Assembly: GCF_030159595.1 (NCBI RefSeq)
Contig: NZ_BSKJ01000014.1
Span: forward strand, 1-64,000
Direction of reading: 5' to 3'
Length of the DNA stretch: 64,000 nt
Source: Pseudomonas putida
GTDB lineage: Bacteria; Pseudomonadota; Gammaproteobacteria; Pseudomonadales; Pseudomonadaceae
A program made the position numbers and the translations under genes. The notes beneath the pieces were generated by a model. That model made no database searches. It saw only the letters and a program-made list of their open reading frames with translations, and was not told the DNA's origin. This document shows positions 18,256 through 26,222 of this stretch, in pieces. The stretch's first letter is position 1. Every line of letters starts with the position of its first letter.

Positions 18256-18519
18256 ATGGCCCGCGTAACTGTTGAAGACTGCCTGGAACACGTGGATAAC
18301 CGCTTTGAGCTGGTCATGCTCTCGACCAAGCGCGCCCGCCAGCTGGCGACCGGCGGCAAAGAGCCACGCGTTGCGTGGGAAAACGACAAGCCGACCGTTG
18401 TTGCCCTGCGTGAAATCGCCGAAGGCATCGTCACCAACGAGTTCATCGCCGCTGAAGAGATCGTCACCGAGGATCCGGTGTTCGCCGCGTTCGAGGACGA
18501 GAACAACGAGGCTGTCTGA
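18256..18519 (+). CDS. rpoZ: RNA polymerase omega subunit
   Basis: An 87-residue omega subunit, starting MARVTVEDCLEHVDNRFEL with the conserved STKRARQL and the ENDKPTVVALREIAEG segment. It helps assemble RNA polymerase and forms one of the ppGpp sites in gamma-proteobacteria. spoT, which makes and degrades ppGpp, starts 60 bases downstream on the same strand, the classic pairing. Confidence 0.97.
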   Translation: MARVTVEDCLEHVDNRFELVMLSTKRARQLATGGKEPRVAWENDKPTVVALREIAEGIVTNEFIAAEEIVTEDPVFAAFEDENNEAV

Positions 18520-18578
18520 TTGATGCCAGGTCGACGTCGCACGGCGCAAGGCCCTCTTCCTCCGCAGGAGGTGAACCC

Positions 18579-20687
18579 ATGCCGGGTATAGAAGCCTTGG
18601 CCGAACGGCTGTCGACCTATCTTGGCCCTGAACAGGTCAACCTGGTCCGGCGCGCCTATTTCTACGCCGAGCAGGCCCACGACGGGCAGCGCCGCCGCAG
18701 CGGCGAGCCCTATGTGACCCACCCGCTGGCCGTGGCCAGCATCCTCGCCGACATGCACATGGACCATCAGAGCCTGATGGCGGCCATGCTGCACGACGTG
18801 ATCGAAGACACCGGCATCGCCAAGGAAGCCCTCAGCCAGCAATTTGGCGAGACCGTGGCCGAACTGGTCGATGGAGTCAGCAAGCTGACCCAGATGAACT
18901 TCGAGACCAAGGCCGAGGCGCAGGCCGAAAACTTCCAGAAAATGGCCATGGCCATGGCCCGCGATATTCGCGTGATCCTGGTCAAACTGGCCGACCGCCT
19001 GCACAACATGCGCACCCTGGAAGTGCTGTCCGGCGAAAAACGCCGGCGCATTGCCAAGGAAACCCTCGAAATCTACGCCCCCATCGCCAACCGCCTGGGG
19101 ATGCACACCGTGCGCGTGGAGTTCGAGGACCTCGGCTTCAAGGCCATGCACCCGATGCGCTCGTCGCTGATTCACCGGGCGGTGAAAAGCGCACGCGGTA
19201 ATCGTAAAGAGATCGTCGCCAAGATCGAGCACTCGCTGGCCAACTGCCTGGCCGCCGACGGCATTCAGGGCGAGGTCAGCGGCCGACAGAAACACCTCTA
19301 TGGCATCTACAAGAAGATGCGTGGCAAACGCCGTGCCTTCAACGAGATCATGGACGTGTACGCCTTCCGCATCATCGTCGACAAGGTCGACACCTGCTAC
19401 CGTGTGCTCGGCGCCGTGCATAACCTGTACAAGCCGCTGCCCGGTCGCTTCAAGGATTACATCGCGATTCCCAAGGCGAACGGCTACCAGTCGTTGCATA
19501 CCACGCTGTTCGGCATGCACGGCGTGCCCATCGAAATCCAGATCCGCACCCGCGAGATGGAAGAGATGGCCAACAACGGTATCGCCGCGCATTGGCTATA
19601 CAAGTCCAACGACGACGAGCAGCCCAAGGGCAGCCACGCCCGCGCGCGTCAGTGGGTCAAGGGCATCCTCGAACTGCAGCAACGTGCCGGCAACTCGCTG
19701 GAATTCATCGAGAGCGTGAAGATCGACCTGTTCCCGGACGAGGTCTATGTGTTCACGCCCAAGGGCCGGATCATGGAGCTGCCCAAAGGCTCCACGGCCG
19801 TCGACTTCGCCTATGCGGTGCACACCGACGTGGGCAACAGTTGCATCGCCTGCCGCATCAACCGCCGCCTGGCGCCGCTGTCCGAACCGCTGCAGAGCGG
19901 CTCGACCGTGGAAATCGTCAGCGCCCCGGGCGCACGGCCGAACCCGGCCTGGCTCAACTTCGTGGTGACCGGCAAGGCGCGAACACACATCCGCCATGCG
20001 CTCAAGCAGCAGCGTCGCTCCGAGTCCATCAGCCTGGGTGAACGCCTGCTGAACAAGGTACTCACCGGCTTCGACAGCAGCCTGGAGAAAATCCCCCAGG
20101 AGCGCATCCAGGCGATTCTCGCCGAGTACCGCCTGGAACTGATCGAAGACCTGCTCGAAGACATCGGCCTGGGCAACCGCATGGCCTATGTGGTCGCACG
20201 CCGCCTGCTGTCGGCCGAAGGCGAGCAGCTGCCAGCGCCGGAAGGCCCGCTGGCAATCCGCGGTACCGAAGGCCTGGTGCTGAGCTACGCCAAGTGCTGT
20301 ACGCCAATTCCGGGTGACCCGATCGTCGGGCACCTGTCGGCTGGCAAAGGCATGGTCGTGCACCTGGAAAACTGCCGGAACATCAGTGAAATCCGCCACA
20401 ACCCGGAGAAGTGCGTGCAGCTCTCCTGGGCCAAGGACATCGCGGGCGAGTTCAATGTCGAGCTGCGGGTCGAACTGGAGCACCAGCGCGGCCTGATTGC
20501 CCTGCTGGCCAGCAGCGTCAACGCCGCCGACGGCAACATCGAGAAGATCAGCATGGACGAACGCGACGGCCGTATCAGCGTGGTCCAACTGGTGGTCAGC
20601 GTGCACGACCGCGTGCACCTGGCGCGTGTGATCAAGAAGCTGCGTACCCTGACCGGTGTGGTCCGCATCACCCGCATGCGTACGTAG
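18579..20687 (+). CDS. spoT: Bifunctional (p)ppGpp synthetase/hydrolase
   Basis: A 702-residue RelA/SpoT homologue. The HD hydrolase domain has LHDVIEDTG (His72-Asp73) and appears intact. The synthetase domain contains the GRFKDYIAIPKANGYQ segment; the basic RxKD form (RFKD) marks bifunctional enzymes rather than the RelA-type acidic ExDD. A TGS domain begins near residue 390 (VYVFTPKGRIMELPKGST), and an ACT domain lies at the C terminus (VELRVELEHQRGLIALL). A GCAGGAGG site precedes the ATG. It is the starvation-signal enzyme paired with omega. Confidence 0.97.
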   Translation: MPGIEALAERLSTYLGPEQVNLVRRAYFYAEQAHDGQRRRSGEPYVTHPLAVASILADMHMDHQSLMAAMLHDVIEDTGIAKEALSQQFGETVAELVDGVSKLTQMNFETKAEAQAENFQKMAMAMARDIRVILVKLADRLHNMRTLEVLSGEKRRRIAKETLEIYAPIANRLGMHTVRVEFEDLGFKAMHPMRSSLIHRAVKSARGNRKEIVAKIEHSLANCLAADGIQGEVSGRQKHLYGIYKKMRGKRRAFNEIMDVYAFRIIVDKVDTCYRVLGAVHNLYKPLPGRFKDYIAIPKANGYQSLHTTLFGMHGVPIEIQIRTREMEEMANNGIAAHWLYKSNDDEQPKGSHARARQWVKGILELQQRAGNSLEFIESVKIDLFPDEVYVFTPKGRIMELPKGSTAVDFAYAVHTDVGNSCIACRINRRLAPLSEPLQSGSTVEIVSAPGARPNPAWLNFVVTGKARTHIRHALKQQRRSESISLGERLLNKVLTGFDSSLEKIPQERIQAILAEYRLELIEDLLEDIGLGNRMAYVVARRLLSAEGEQLPAPEGPLAIRGTEGLVLSYAKCCTPIPGDPIVGHLSAGKGMVVHLENCRNISEIRHNPEKCVQLSWAKDIAGEFNVELRVELEHQRGLIALLASSVNAADGNIEKISMDERDGRISVVQLVVSVHDRVHLARVIKKLRTLTGVVRITRMRT

Positions 20688-20710
20688 TCCGCCAACCGCA
20701 AGGAGTCATC

Positions 20711-21091
20711 ATGAGCAAGACCGTCATCAACAGCGACAAGGCCCCTGCCGCCATCGGCACCTACTCGCAGGCGATCAAGGCCGGCAACACTGTGTACATG
20801 TCGGGCCAGATCCCACTGGACCCGAAAACCATGGAGCTGGTCGAAGGCTTCGAAGCCCAGACCGTGCAGGTGTTTGAAAACCTCAAGGCCGTGGCTGAAG
20901 CCGCTGGTGGTTCGTTCAAGGACATCGTCAAGCTGAACATCTTCCTCACCGACCTGAGCCACTTCGCCAAGGTCAACGAGGTGATGGGCCGCTACTTCGA
21001 GCAGCCCTACCCAGCCCGCGCTGCCATTGGCGTTGCTGCGCTGCCAAAAGGCTCCCAAGTCGAAATGGACGCCATCCTGGTCATCGAATGA
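20711..21091 (+). CDS. ridA: RidA-family 2-iminobutanoate/2-iminopropanoate deaminase
   Basis: A 126-residue YjgF/YER057c/UK114 protein that hydrolyses reactive enamine/imine products of PLP enzymes. It has YSQAIKAGNTVYMSGQIP, VFENLKAVAEAAG and the catalytic-Arg segment PARAAIGVAALPKG. AAGGAG lies just upstream. It begins 23 bases after spoT, the common gamma-proteobacterial placement. Confidence 0.95.
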   Translation: MSKTVINSDKAPAAIGTYSQAIKAGNTVYMSGQIPLDPKTMELVEGFEAQTVQVFENLKAVAEAAGGSFKDIVKLNIFLTDLSHFAKVNEVMGRYFEQPYPARAAIGVAALPKGSQVEMDAILVIE

Positions 21092-21149
21092 TGTCCCCGG
21101 TGACGGGCACCCTGCCCGTCACCTCTCTCTTCTGCAAGGTTACCCCGTC

Positions 21150-21881
21150 ATGCGTCAAGCACTGCCCCTCGCATTGGCAGCCCTGCTTCTGGGCGGCTGC
21201 GCCAGTCATAAACCCGAAGATTTCAACGGCACCTGGATCAACCAGGACGCTATCACCGCAGCCGTCAAAGGCGGCAGTCTGCGCCAGGCGCTGAATGAGC
21301 ACGGTCCGGTGTTCGAGTGGAAGCTCGACGTCGCCAGCCAGCAAGCCAGCTACAGCAATGGCTTCGAGGCCGCTGACGGCCAGCTGACCGCCAACGAGAA
21401 ACAATGGCAGGCCAACTTCGAAGGCGGCCAGACCGAGCAGCTGTCGCTCGATGGCGACGAGTTGCAAGCCGTCGACCAGCGTGGCGCCAAGCAGACCTTC
21501 GTACGTGCCAAGGCACCGGCGACTGCCAATGCGCCGCTGGGCAGCAGCTTCGAGAAAGCGCTGTACCAGGCCTACCTGGGCGGCAACTGGAAGGTGGTCG
21601 AAGGCGAAGGCAAAGGTGCCAGCGTGCGCTTCAGCGACACCGGCAACGTTACCGGCCTGCCGGGGCCAGACCGTTTCGCACTGTGCCTGGCAGGCGACTG
21701 CGCGACCATGGGCGGCAGCAATGACAGCCTGTGGCTGGAGCGTAACCAGCGTGGTGCACCGTTCATCATCAAGCGTGATGGCGACAAGCTGGAGATTTTC
21801 CAGGCGGTGAACCGTGCACAGCCGGATGACATGCCAGCGCTGGCGGCGGGCAAGCGCCAGTGGGTGCTGGAGCAGAACTGA
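21150..21881 (+). CDS. Predicted lipoprotein of unknown function
   Basis: A 243-residue exported protein. The N terminus MRQALPLALAALLLGGCASH is a lipoprotein signal with lipobox LGGC (mature Cys18). The mature part has two similar beta-rich halves, one beginning FNGTWINQDAI and another near residue 145 beginning YLGGNWKVVEG, which suggests an internal duplication. AAGG precedes the start. It follows ridA by 58 bases. No known enzyme motif is visible. Confidence 0.85.
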   Translation: MRQALPLALAALLLGGCASHKPEDFNGTWINQDAITAAVKGGSLRQALNEHGPVFEWKLDVASQQASYSNGFEAADGQLTANEKQWQANFEGGQTEQLSLDGDELQAVDQRGAKQTFVRAKAPATANAPLGSSFEKALYQAYLGGNWKVVEGEGKGASVRFSDTGNVTGLPGPDRFALCLAGDCATMGGSNDSLWLERNQRGAPFIIKRDGDKLEIFQAVNRAQPDDMPALAAGKRQWVLEQN

Positions 21882-21921
21882 AGTCGAACGCGCTCCCTGT
21901 AGGAGCGGCCTTGTGTCGCGA

Positions 21922-21942
21922 TGGGGCTGCGAAGCAGCCCCA
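21922..21942. terminator. GC hairpin downstream of the lipoprotein gene
   Basis: TGGGGCTGC-GAA-GCAGCCCCA, a perfect 9-base stem with a 3-base loop between two convergent genes. It lacks a T tract, so it may be a weak terminator or REP-related. Confidence 0.5.
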
Positions 21943-21979
21943 GCATGCTATGCGGCGATGCTGAAATCCCGGGGCCGCA

Positions 21980-22849
21980 TTAGGCCTGAGACTGATTTTT
22001 CCCTTCCAGAATCGCGGCATACCCTTCCTTGTAACTGGGGTACACAGGCACCCACCCCAACGCCCGCGCCCGGGCATTGCTGCAGCGCTTGCTGCCGGTA
22101 CGCCGCACCCGCTGCTCATCGGACCACTCGGTAACCCCCATGTACGCCCGCAACCAGGCCACCACGTCGGCCAGCGGCGCCGGGTCGTCATCAACGCCAA
22201 TGTAGTAGTCGTCCAGCACCTTGCCATCGGCATCGGCCTTTAGCAGGTGCGCCAACAGGCTGGCAGCATCCTCGGCATGAATGCGGTTGCCATACAGCGG
22301 CGGCTCCTCGGCCACGCGGTAACCCTGCCGCACCTGGCTGAGCAGCCACTCGCGACCAGGGCCATAGATACCAGTCAGGCGCACCACGCTCGCCGGGATG
22401 CCGCTGGCCAGCGCCAACTGTTCAGCCTCCAGCATCACCCGCCCGGAATAGCCCTCAGGCTCGGTGGCCGCACCTTCTTCGATCCATTCGCCGTCCTTCT
22501 GCGCATACACGCTGCTGCTGGAGACGAACAACAGGCGACGGGGGCGCTGGCCACGCTCTGCCAGCCAGGCCAGCACATGACGCAAGCCGTCGACATAGGC
22601 TGCCTGGTAGCCCGCCTCGTCGTGCTGGCTAGCCGCCACGCAGTACACCAGGTAGTCCAGCGAACCCTGTGGCCAAGCGTGCGGAATCGACGGCTCGGCC
22701 AGGTCGGCGGCAACCGGCGTAACGCCTGCAGGCAGTTGCCCGACCGAGCGGCGCAGGCCGCTTACCTGCCAGCCTTTAGCCAGCATTTGCTTGGCAAAAC
22801 GCCCACCTACATCACCACAACCCACCACAATCACGGAAAGGTCTGACAT
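21980..22849 (-). CDS. NAD(P)-dependent epimerase/dehydratase-like protein
   Basis: A 289-residue extended short-chain dehydrogenase. The Rossmann nucleotide-binding motif is VIVVGCGDVGGRFAKQ near the N terminus. Further features are the family-typical LFVSSSSVYAQ segment and a region GIYGPGREWLL; the classic YxxxK is not clear, so it may be an atypical SDR related to YeeZ-type proteins. The ATG at 22849 has GGGAG upstream. It lies alone, divergent from exbB. The substrate is unknown. Confidence 0.85.
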   Translation of the reverse strand: MSDLSVIVVGCGDVGGRFAKQMLAKGWQVSGLRRSVGQLPAGVTPVAADLAEPSIPHAWPQGSLDYLVYCVAASQHDEAGYQAAYVDGLRHVLAWLAERGQRPRRLLFVSSSSVYAQKDGEWIEEGAATEPEGYSGRVMLEAEQLALASGIPASVVRLTGIYGPGREWLLSQVRQGYRVAEEPPLYGNRIHAEDAASLLAHLLKADADGKVLDDYYIGVDDDPAPLADVVAWLRAYMGVTEWSDEQRVRRTGSKRCSNARARALGWVPVYPSYKEGYAAILEGKNQSQA

Positions 22850-23039
22850 CACAAAACTCCCTAGACCAATTGATCAGCCGGTCCACGCTACACGATGGGC
22901 GGCTAGACCATAGGCGAAAAAAGCAACAAGATTACTTTTGTTAACAAGAATTACTTGCAATAATGGCGACCAATTTGTTCTCGGCCTACCTCGAGGCCTT
23001 GGAGAACGTTCACTTTTTTCTTCATCAGGTCCGGCCAGC

Positions 23040-24038
23040 ATGACACGTACTCAACCTTCCGCTTCGCCAACCCCGTCGCGCGCCTGGCGCGCCATCGCCG
23101 CGCTGACACTCAGCCTGGTGCTGGCCCCGGTGGCCATGGCCGATGAGCCAACCGCCAATGCCGCCACACCGGCCGCTGCTACCGCTGCGGCTGCGCCAGC
23201 TGCTCCAACCGCCCCGGCAGCACCCGCCGTGGAAGGCCAGGCAACCGGGGGTGAAGCACAGGCTGCCGCCCCGGCAGGTTCGCAGGTAGTGGTTGATCCC
23301 GCCACCGACGCACTGGTTGAAGACACCTCGCTGGGCATGGCCCACGACCTGTCCCCATGGGGCATGTACAAGAACGCCGACATCGTGGTGAAGATCGTCA
23401 TGATCGGCCTGGCCATCGCCTCCATCATCACCTGGACCATCTGGATCGCCAAAGGCTTCGAGCTGATGGGCGCCAAACGTCGCCTGCGTGGTGAAATCGC
23501 CCAGCTGAAGAAGTCCACCACCCTGAAAGAAGCCAGCGAAGTCTCCAACAAGGAAGGCACCCTGGCCCACACCTTGGTACACGACGCCCTCGAAGAAATG
23601 CGCCTGTCGGCCAACGCCCGCGAAAAAGAAGGCATCAAGGAGCGCGTCAGCTTCCGCCTGGAGCGCCTGGTGCATGCCAGCGGCCGTACCATGAGCAGCG
23701 GCACCGGCGTACTGGCAACCATCGGTTCCACCGCACCGTTCGTTGGTCTGTTCGGTACTGTATGGGGCATCATGAACAGCTTCATCGGCATCGCCAAGAC
23801 CCAGACCACCAACCTGGCCGTGGTTGCCCCCGGTATTGCCGAAGCCCTGCTGGCCACCGCCCTGGGCCTGGTCGCTGCAATCCCGGCCGTGGTCATCTAT
23901 AACGTCTTCGCCCGCTCCATCGCTGGCTACAAGGCTCAGGTGTCCGACGCCTCCGCTCAGGTTCTGCTGCTGGTCAGCCGTGACCTGGACCACCAAGGCA
24001 GCGAGCGCGCCGCCCCGCACATGGTGAAAGTGGGGTAA
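23040..24038 (+). CDS. exbB: TonB-system proton channel subunit ExbB, long form
   Basis: A 332-residue ExbB with a MotA/TolQ/ExbB channel domain in the C-terminal two thirds. Three membrane segments are visible, including one at ADIVVKIVMIGLAIASIITW and the conserved IGSTAPFVGLFGTVWGIMNS pair. The first 34 residues form a signal-like sequence ending VAMA, then an Ala/Pro-rich stretch of about 80 residues predicted to be periplasmic. This extended form is known in P. putida relatives. exbD follows after 3 bases and tonB overlaps that. Confidence 0.95.
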   Translation: MTRTQPSASPTPSRAWRAIAALTLSLVLAPVAMADEPTANAATPAAATAAAAPAAPTAPAAPAVEGQATGGEAQAAAPAGSQVVVDPATDALVEDTSLGMAHDLSPWGMYKNADIVVKIVMIGLAIASIITWTIWIAKGFELMGAKRRLRGEIAQLKKSTTLKEASEVSNKEGTLAHTLVHDALEEMRLSANAREKEGIKERVSFRLERLVHASGRTMSSGTGVLATIGSTAPFVGLFGTVWGIMNSFIGIAKTQTTNLAVVAPGIAEALLATALGLVAAIPAVVIYNVFARSIAGYKAQVSDASAQVLLLVSRDLDHQGSERAAPHMVKVG

Positions 24039-24041
24039 GCC

Positions 24042-24470
24042 ATGGGCCTGCATCTTAATGAAGGTGGCGACGACCTCGCCGAAAACCACGAAATCAACGT
24101 AACGCCGTTCATCGACGTGATGTTGGTGCTGCTGATCATCTTCATGGTCGCAGCCCCCTTGGCCACGGTCGACATCAAGGTCGACCTGCCAGCCTCGACC
24201 GCCAAACCGGCACCGAGGCCCGAGAAGCCGGTGTTCGTCAGCGTCAAGGCCGACCAGAAGCTGTACGTCGGCGACGATCAGGTTGCTGCGCCCGACCAGC
24301 TTGGCCCGATGCTCGATGCCAAGACCAAGGGTGACAAGGAAACCACCATCTTCTTCCAGGCCGACAAAGGCGTGGATTACGGTGACCTGATGGAAGTGAT
24401 GAACAACATGCGCGCGGCCGGCTACCTCAAGGTCGGTCTGGTAGGTCTCGAGACGGCAGCCAAGAAATGA
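24042..24470 (+). CDS. exbD: TonB-system subunit ExbD
   Basis: A 142-residue protein with a short cytoplasmic start, one membrane helix and a periplasmic domain. The key Asp is in the helix region: NVTPFIDVMLVLLIIFMV. It partners ExbB to harvest the proton gradient for TonB. It starts 3 bases after exbB and overlaps tonB by ATGA (4 bases), so translation is coupled. Confidence 0.96.
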   Translation: MGLHLNEGGDDLAENHEINVTPFIDVMLVLLIIFMVAAPLATVDIKVDLPASTAKPAPRPEKPVFVSVKADQKLYVGDDQVAAPDQLGPMLDAKTKGDKETTIFFQADKGVDYGDLMEVMNNMRAAGYLKVGLVGLETAAKK

Positions 24471-25198
24471 CGAAACCGCGCTCAAACATGGCGCGCTACG
24501 GTGGCAGCCTGGCGATCGTGCTGGGCGTGCACGTGGTCGCCGTGCTGCTGACGCTGAACTGGTCGGTGCCCCAGGCCATCGAGCTGCCCCCGGCAGCGAT
24601 GATGGTCGAGCTGGCACCGTTGCCGGAGCCTGCGCCACCACCGCCACCGAAAGCGGCTCCACAGCCACCGGCACCGGTTGAAGAACTGCCATTGCCGAAA
24701 CTGGTGGAAGCGCCAAAACCCAAGATCGCCGTCCACAAGCCGCCCAAGCCGAAGGCCAAGCCCCAGCCGCCCAAGCCTGAGAAAAAACCAGAGCCGCCGA
24801 CGGAAGCACCGCCGACCGAGCAAACGGTAGACGCACCGCCCAGCAACACGCCACCGCAGAAATCGGCGGCACCGGCACCGAGCATTGCGTCCAACAGCAA
24901 CGCCTTGCCAACCTGGCAGAGCGACCTGCTGCGCCACCTGGCCAAGTACAAGCGTTACCCGGAAGACGCGCGCCGTCGGGGCCTGCAAGGCATCAACCGC
25001 CTGCGCTTCGTGGTGGACGCCGAAGGCAAGGTCGTGTCGTACGCCATGGCCGGTGGTTCGGGCAGTGCTGCACTGGACCGGGCGACCCTGGAAATGATCC
25101 GTCGGGCCGGCACGGTACCCAAGCCGCCACCCGAGTTGCTGAACAATGGCACGATCGAAGTCGTGGCACCGTTCGTCTACTCGTTGGACCGCCGCTGA
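24467..25198 (+). CDS. tonB: Energy transducer TonB
   Basis: A 243-residue TonB. One N-terminal membrane anchor (YGGSLAIVLGVHVVAVLLTL) is followed by a long Pro/Lys-rich and Pro/Glu-rich spacer, about residues 45-135, which spans the periplasm. The C-terminal domain from about residue 150 (LAKYKRYPEDARRRGLQG) ends IEVVAPFVYSLDRR and contacts TonB boxes of outer-membrane receptors. It completes the exbB-exbD-tonB operon. Confidence 0.96.
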   Translation: MTKPRSNMARYGGSLAIVLGVHVVAVLLTLNWSVPQAIELPPAAMMVELAPLPEPAPPPPPKAAPQPPAPVEELPLPKLVEAPKPKIAVHKPPKPKAKPQPPKPEKKPEPPTEAPPTEQTVDAPPSNTPPQKSAAPAPSIASNSNALPTWQSDLLRHLAKYKRYPEDARRRGLQGINRLRFVVDAEGKVVSYAMAGGSGSAALDRATLEMIRRAGTVPKPPPELLNNGTIEVVAPFVYSLDRR

Positions 25199-25292
25199 GA
25201 CTTTTGTTTCTGTCACAAATCGGCAAGTCTGATAACGTGCGTCTATCGATTGCAGCCGCTATGCTGGGCCCGCAACTTCATGGACGCACGTT

Positions 25293-26219
25293 ATGACCCT
25301 CACAGAATTACGCTACATCGTCACACTCGCCCAGGAACAGCACTTCGGCCATGCCGCCGAACGCTGCCACGTGAGCCAGCCGACCCTGTCGGTCGGTGTG
25401 AAGAAGCTCGAGGACGAGCTTGGCGTTCTGATCTTCGAGCGCAGCAAAAGCGCGGTACGCCTGACCCCGGTCGGTGAAAGCATCGTCGCCCAGGCGCAGA
25501 AGGTGCTGGAGCAGGCCCAAGGCATTCGCGAACTGGCCCAGGCCGGCAAAAACCAGCTGACCGCCCCGCTCAAGGTCGGTGCCATCTACACCGTCGGCCC
25601 CTACCTGTTCCCGCACCTGATTCCGCAACTGCACCGTGTAGCGCCGCAGATGCCGCTGTACATCGAAGAAAACTTCACCCATGTACTGCGCGAAAAACTG
25701 CGCAACGGCGAGCTGGACGCGGTGATCATCGCCCTGCCGTTCAACGAAGCCGACGTGCTGACCCTGCCGCTGTACGATGAGCCGTTCTGCGCGCTGATGC
25801 CGGCCGACCACCCGTGGACGGCGAAAAAGACCATCGACACCGCCATGCTCAACGACAAGAGCCTGTTGCTGCTCGGTGAAGGCCACTGCTTCCGCGACCA
25901 GGTACTGGAGGCCTGCCCGACCCTGAACAAGGGGGGTGAAGGTTCCAGGCACACCACGGTCGAGTCCAGCTCGCTGGAAACCATTCGCCACATGGTGGCC
26001 TCGGGCCTTGGCGTGTCGATCCTGCCGCTGTCGGCGGTGCACAGCCATCACTACGCCCCTGGCGTGATCGAAGTTCGCCCGCTGACCGCACCGGCACCGT
26101 TCCGCACGGTGGCCATCGCCTGGCGCGCCAGCTTCCCGCGGCCTAAGGCGATCGAGATCCTCGCCGACTCGATCCGCCTGTGCTCGGTTGCCAAAGCCCC
26201 CACGGAACAACCGGCCTGA
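25293..26219 (+). CDS. oxyR: Hydrogen peroxide sensor regulator OxyR
   Basis: A 308-residue LysR-family regulator. The HTH is residues 1-60 (TLTELRYIVTLAQEQHFG). The redox pair is Cys199 and Cys208 in GHCFRDQVLEACP, at the same numbers as the E. coli protein. It activates peroxide defence genes on disulfide formation. recG begins 3 bases after its stop; oxyR-recG pairing is conserved in Pseudomonas and suggests cotranscription. Confidence 0.95.
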   Translation: MTLTELRYIVTLAQEQHFGHAAERCHVSQPTLSVGVKKLEDELGVLIFERSKSAVRLTPVGESIVAQAQKVLEQAQGIRELAQAGKNQLTAPLKVGAIYTVGPYLFPHLIPQLHRVAPQMPLYIEENFTHVLREKLRNGELDAVIIALPFNEADVLTLPLYDEPFCALMPADHPWTAKKTIDTAMLNDKSLLLLGEGHCFRDQVLEACPTLNKGGEGSRHTTVESSSLETIRHMVASGLGVSILPLSAVHSHHYAPGVIEVRPLTAPAPFRTVAIAWRASFPRPKAIEILADSIRLCSVAKAPTEQPA

Positions 26220-26222
26220 GTC

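Noticed and set aside
22861..23039. A Fur box before exbB
   Set aside because: The AT-rich stretch near 22930-22970 does not match the GATAATGATAATCATTATC pattern well enough to call.
23025..24911. A 628-codon minus-strand open frame
   Set aside because: Antisense to the exbB-exbD-tonB operon, which is beyond doubt.
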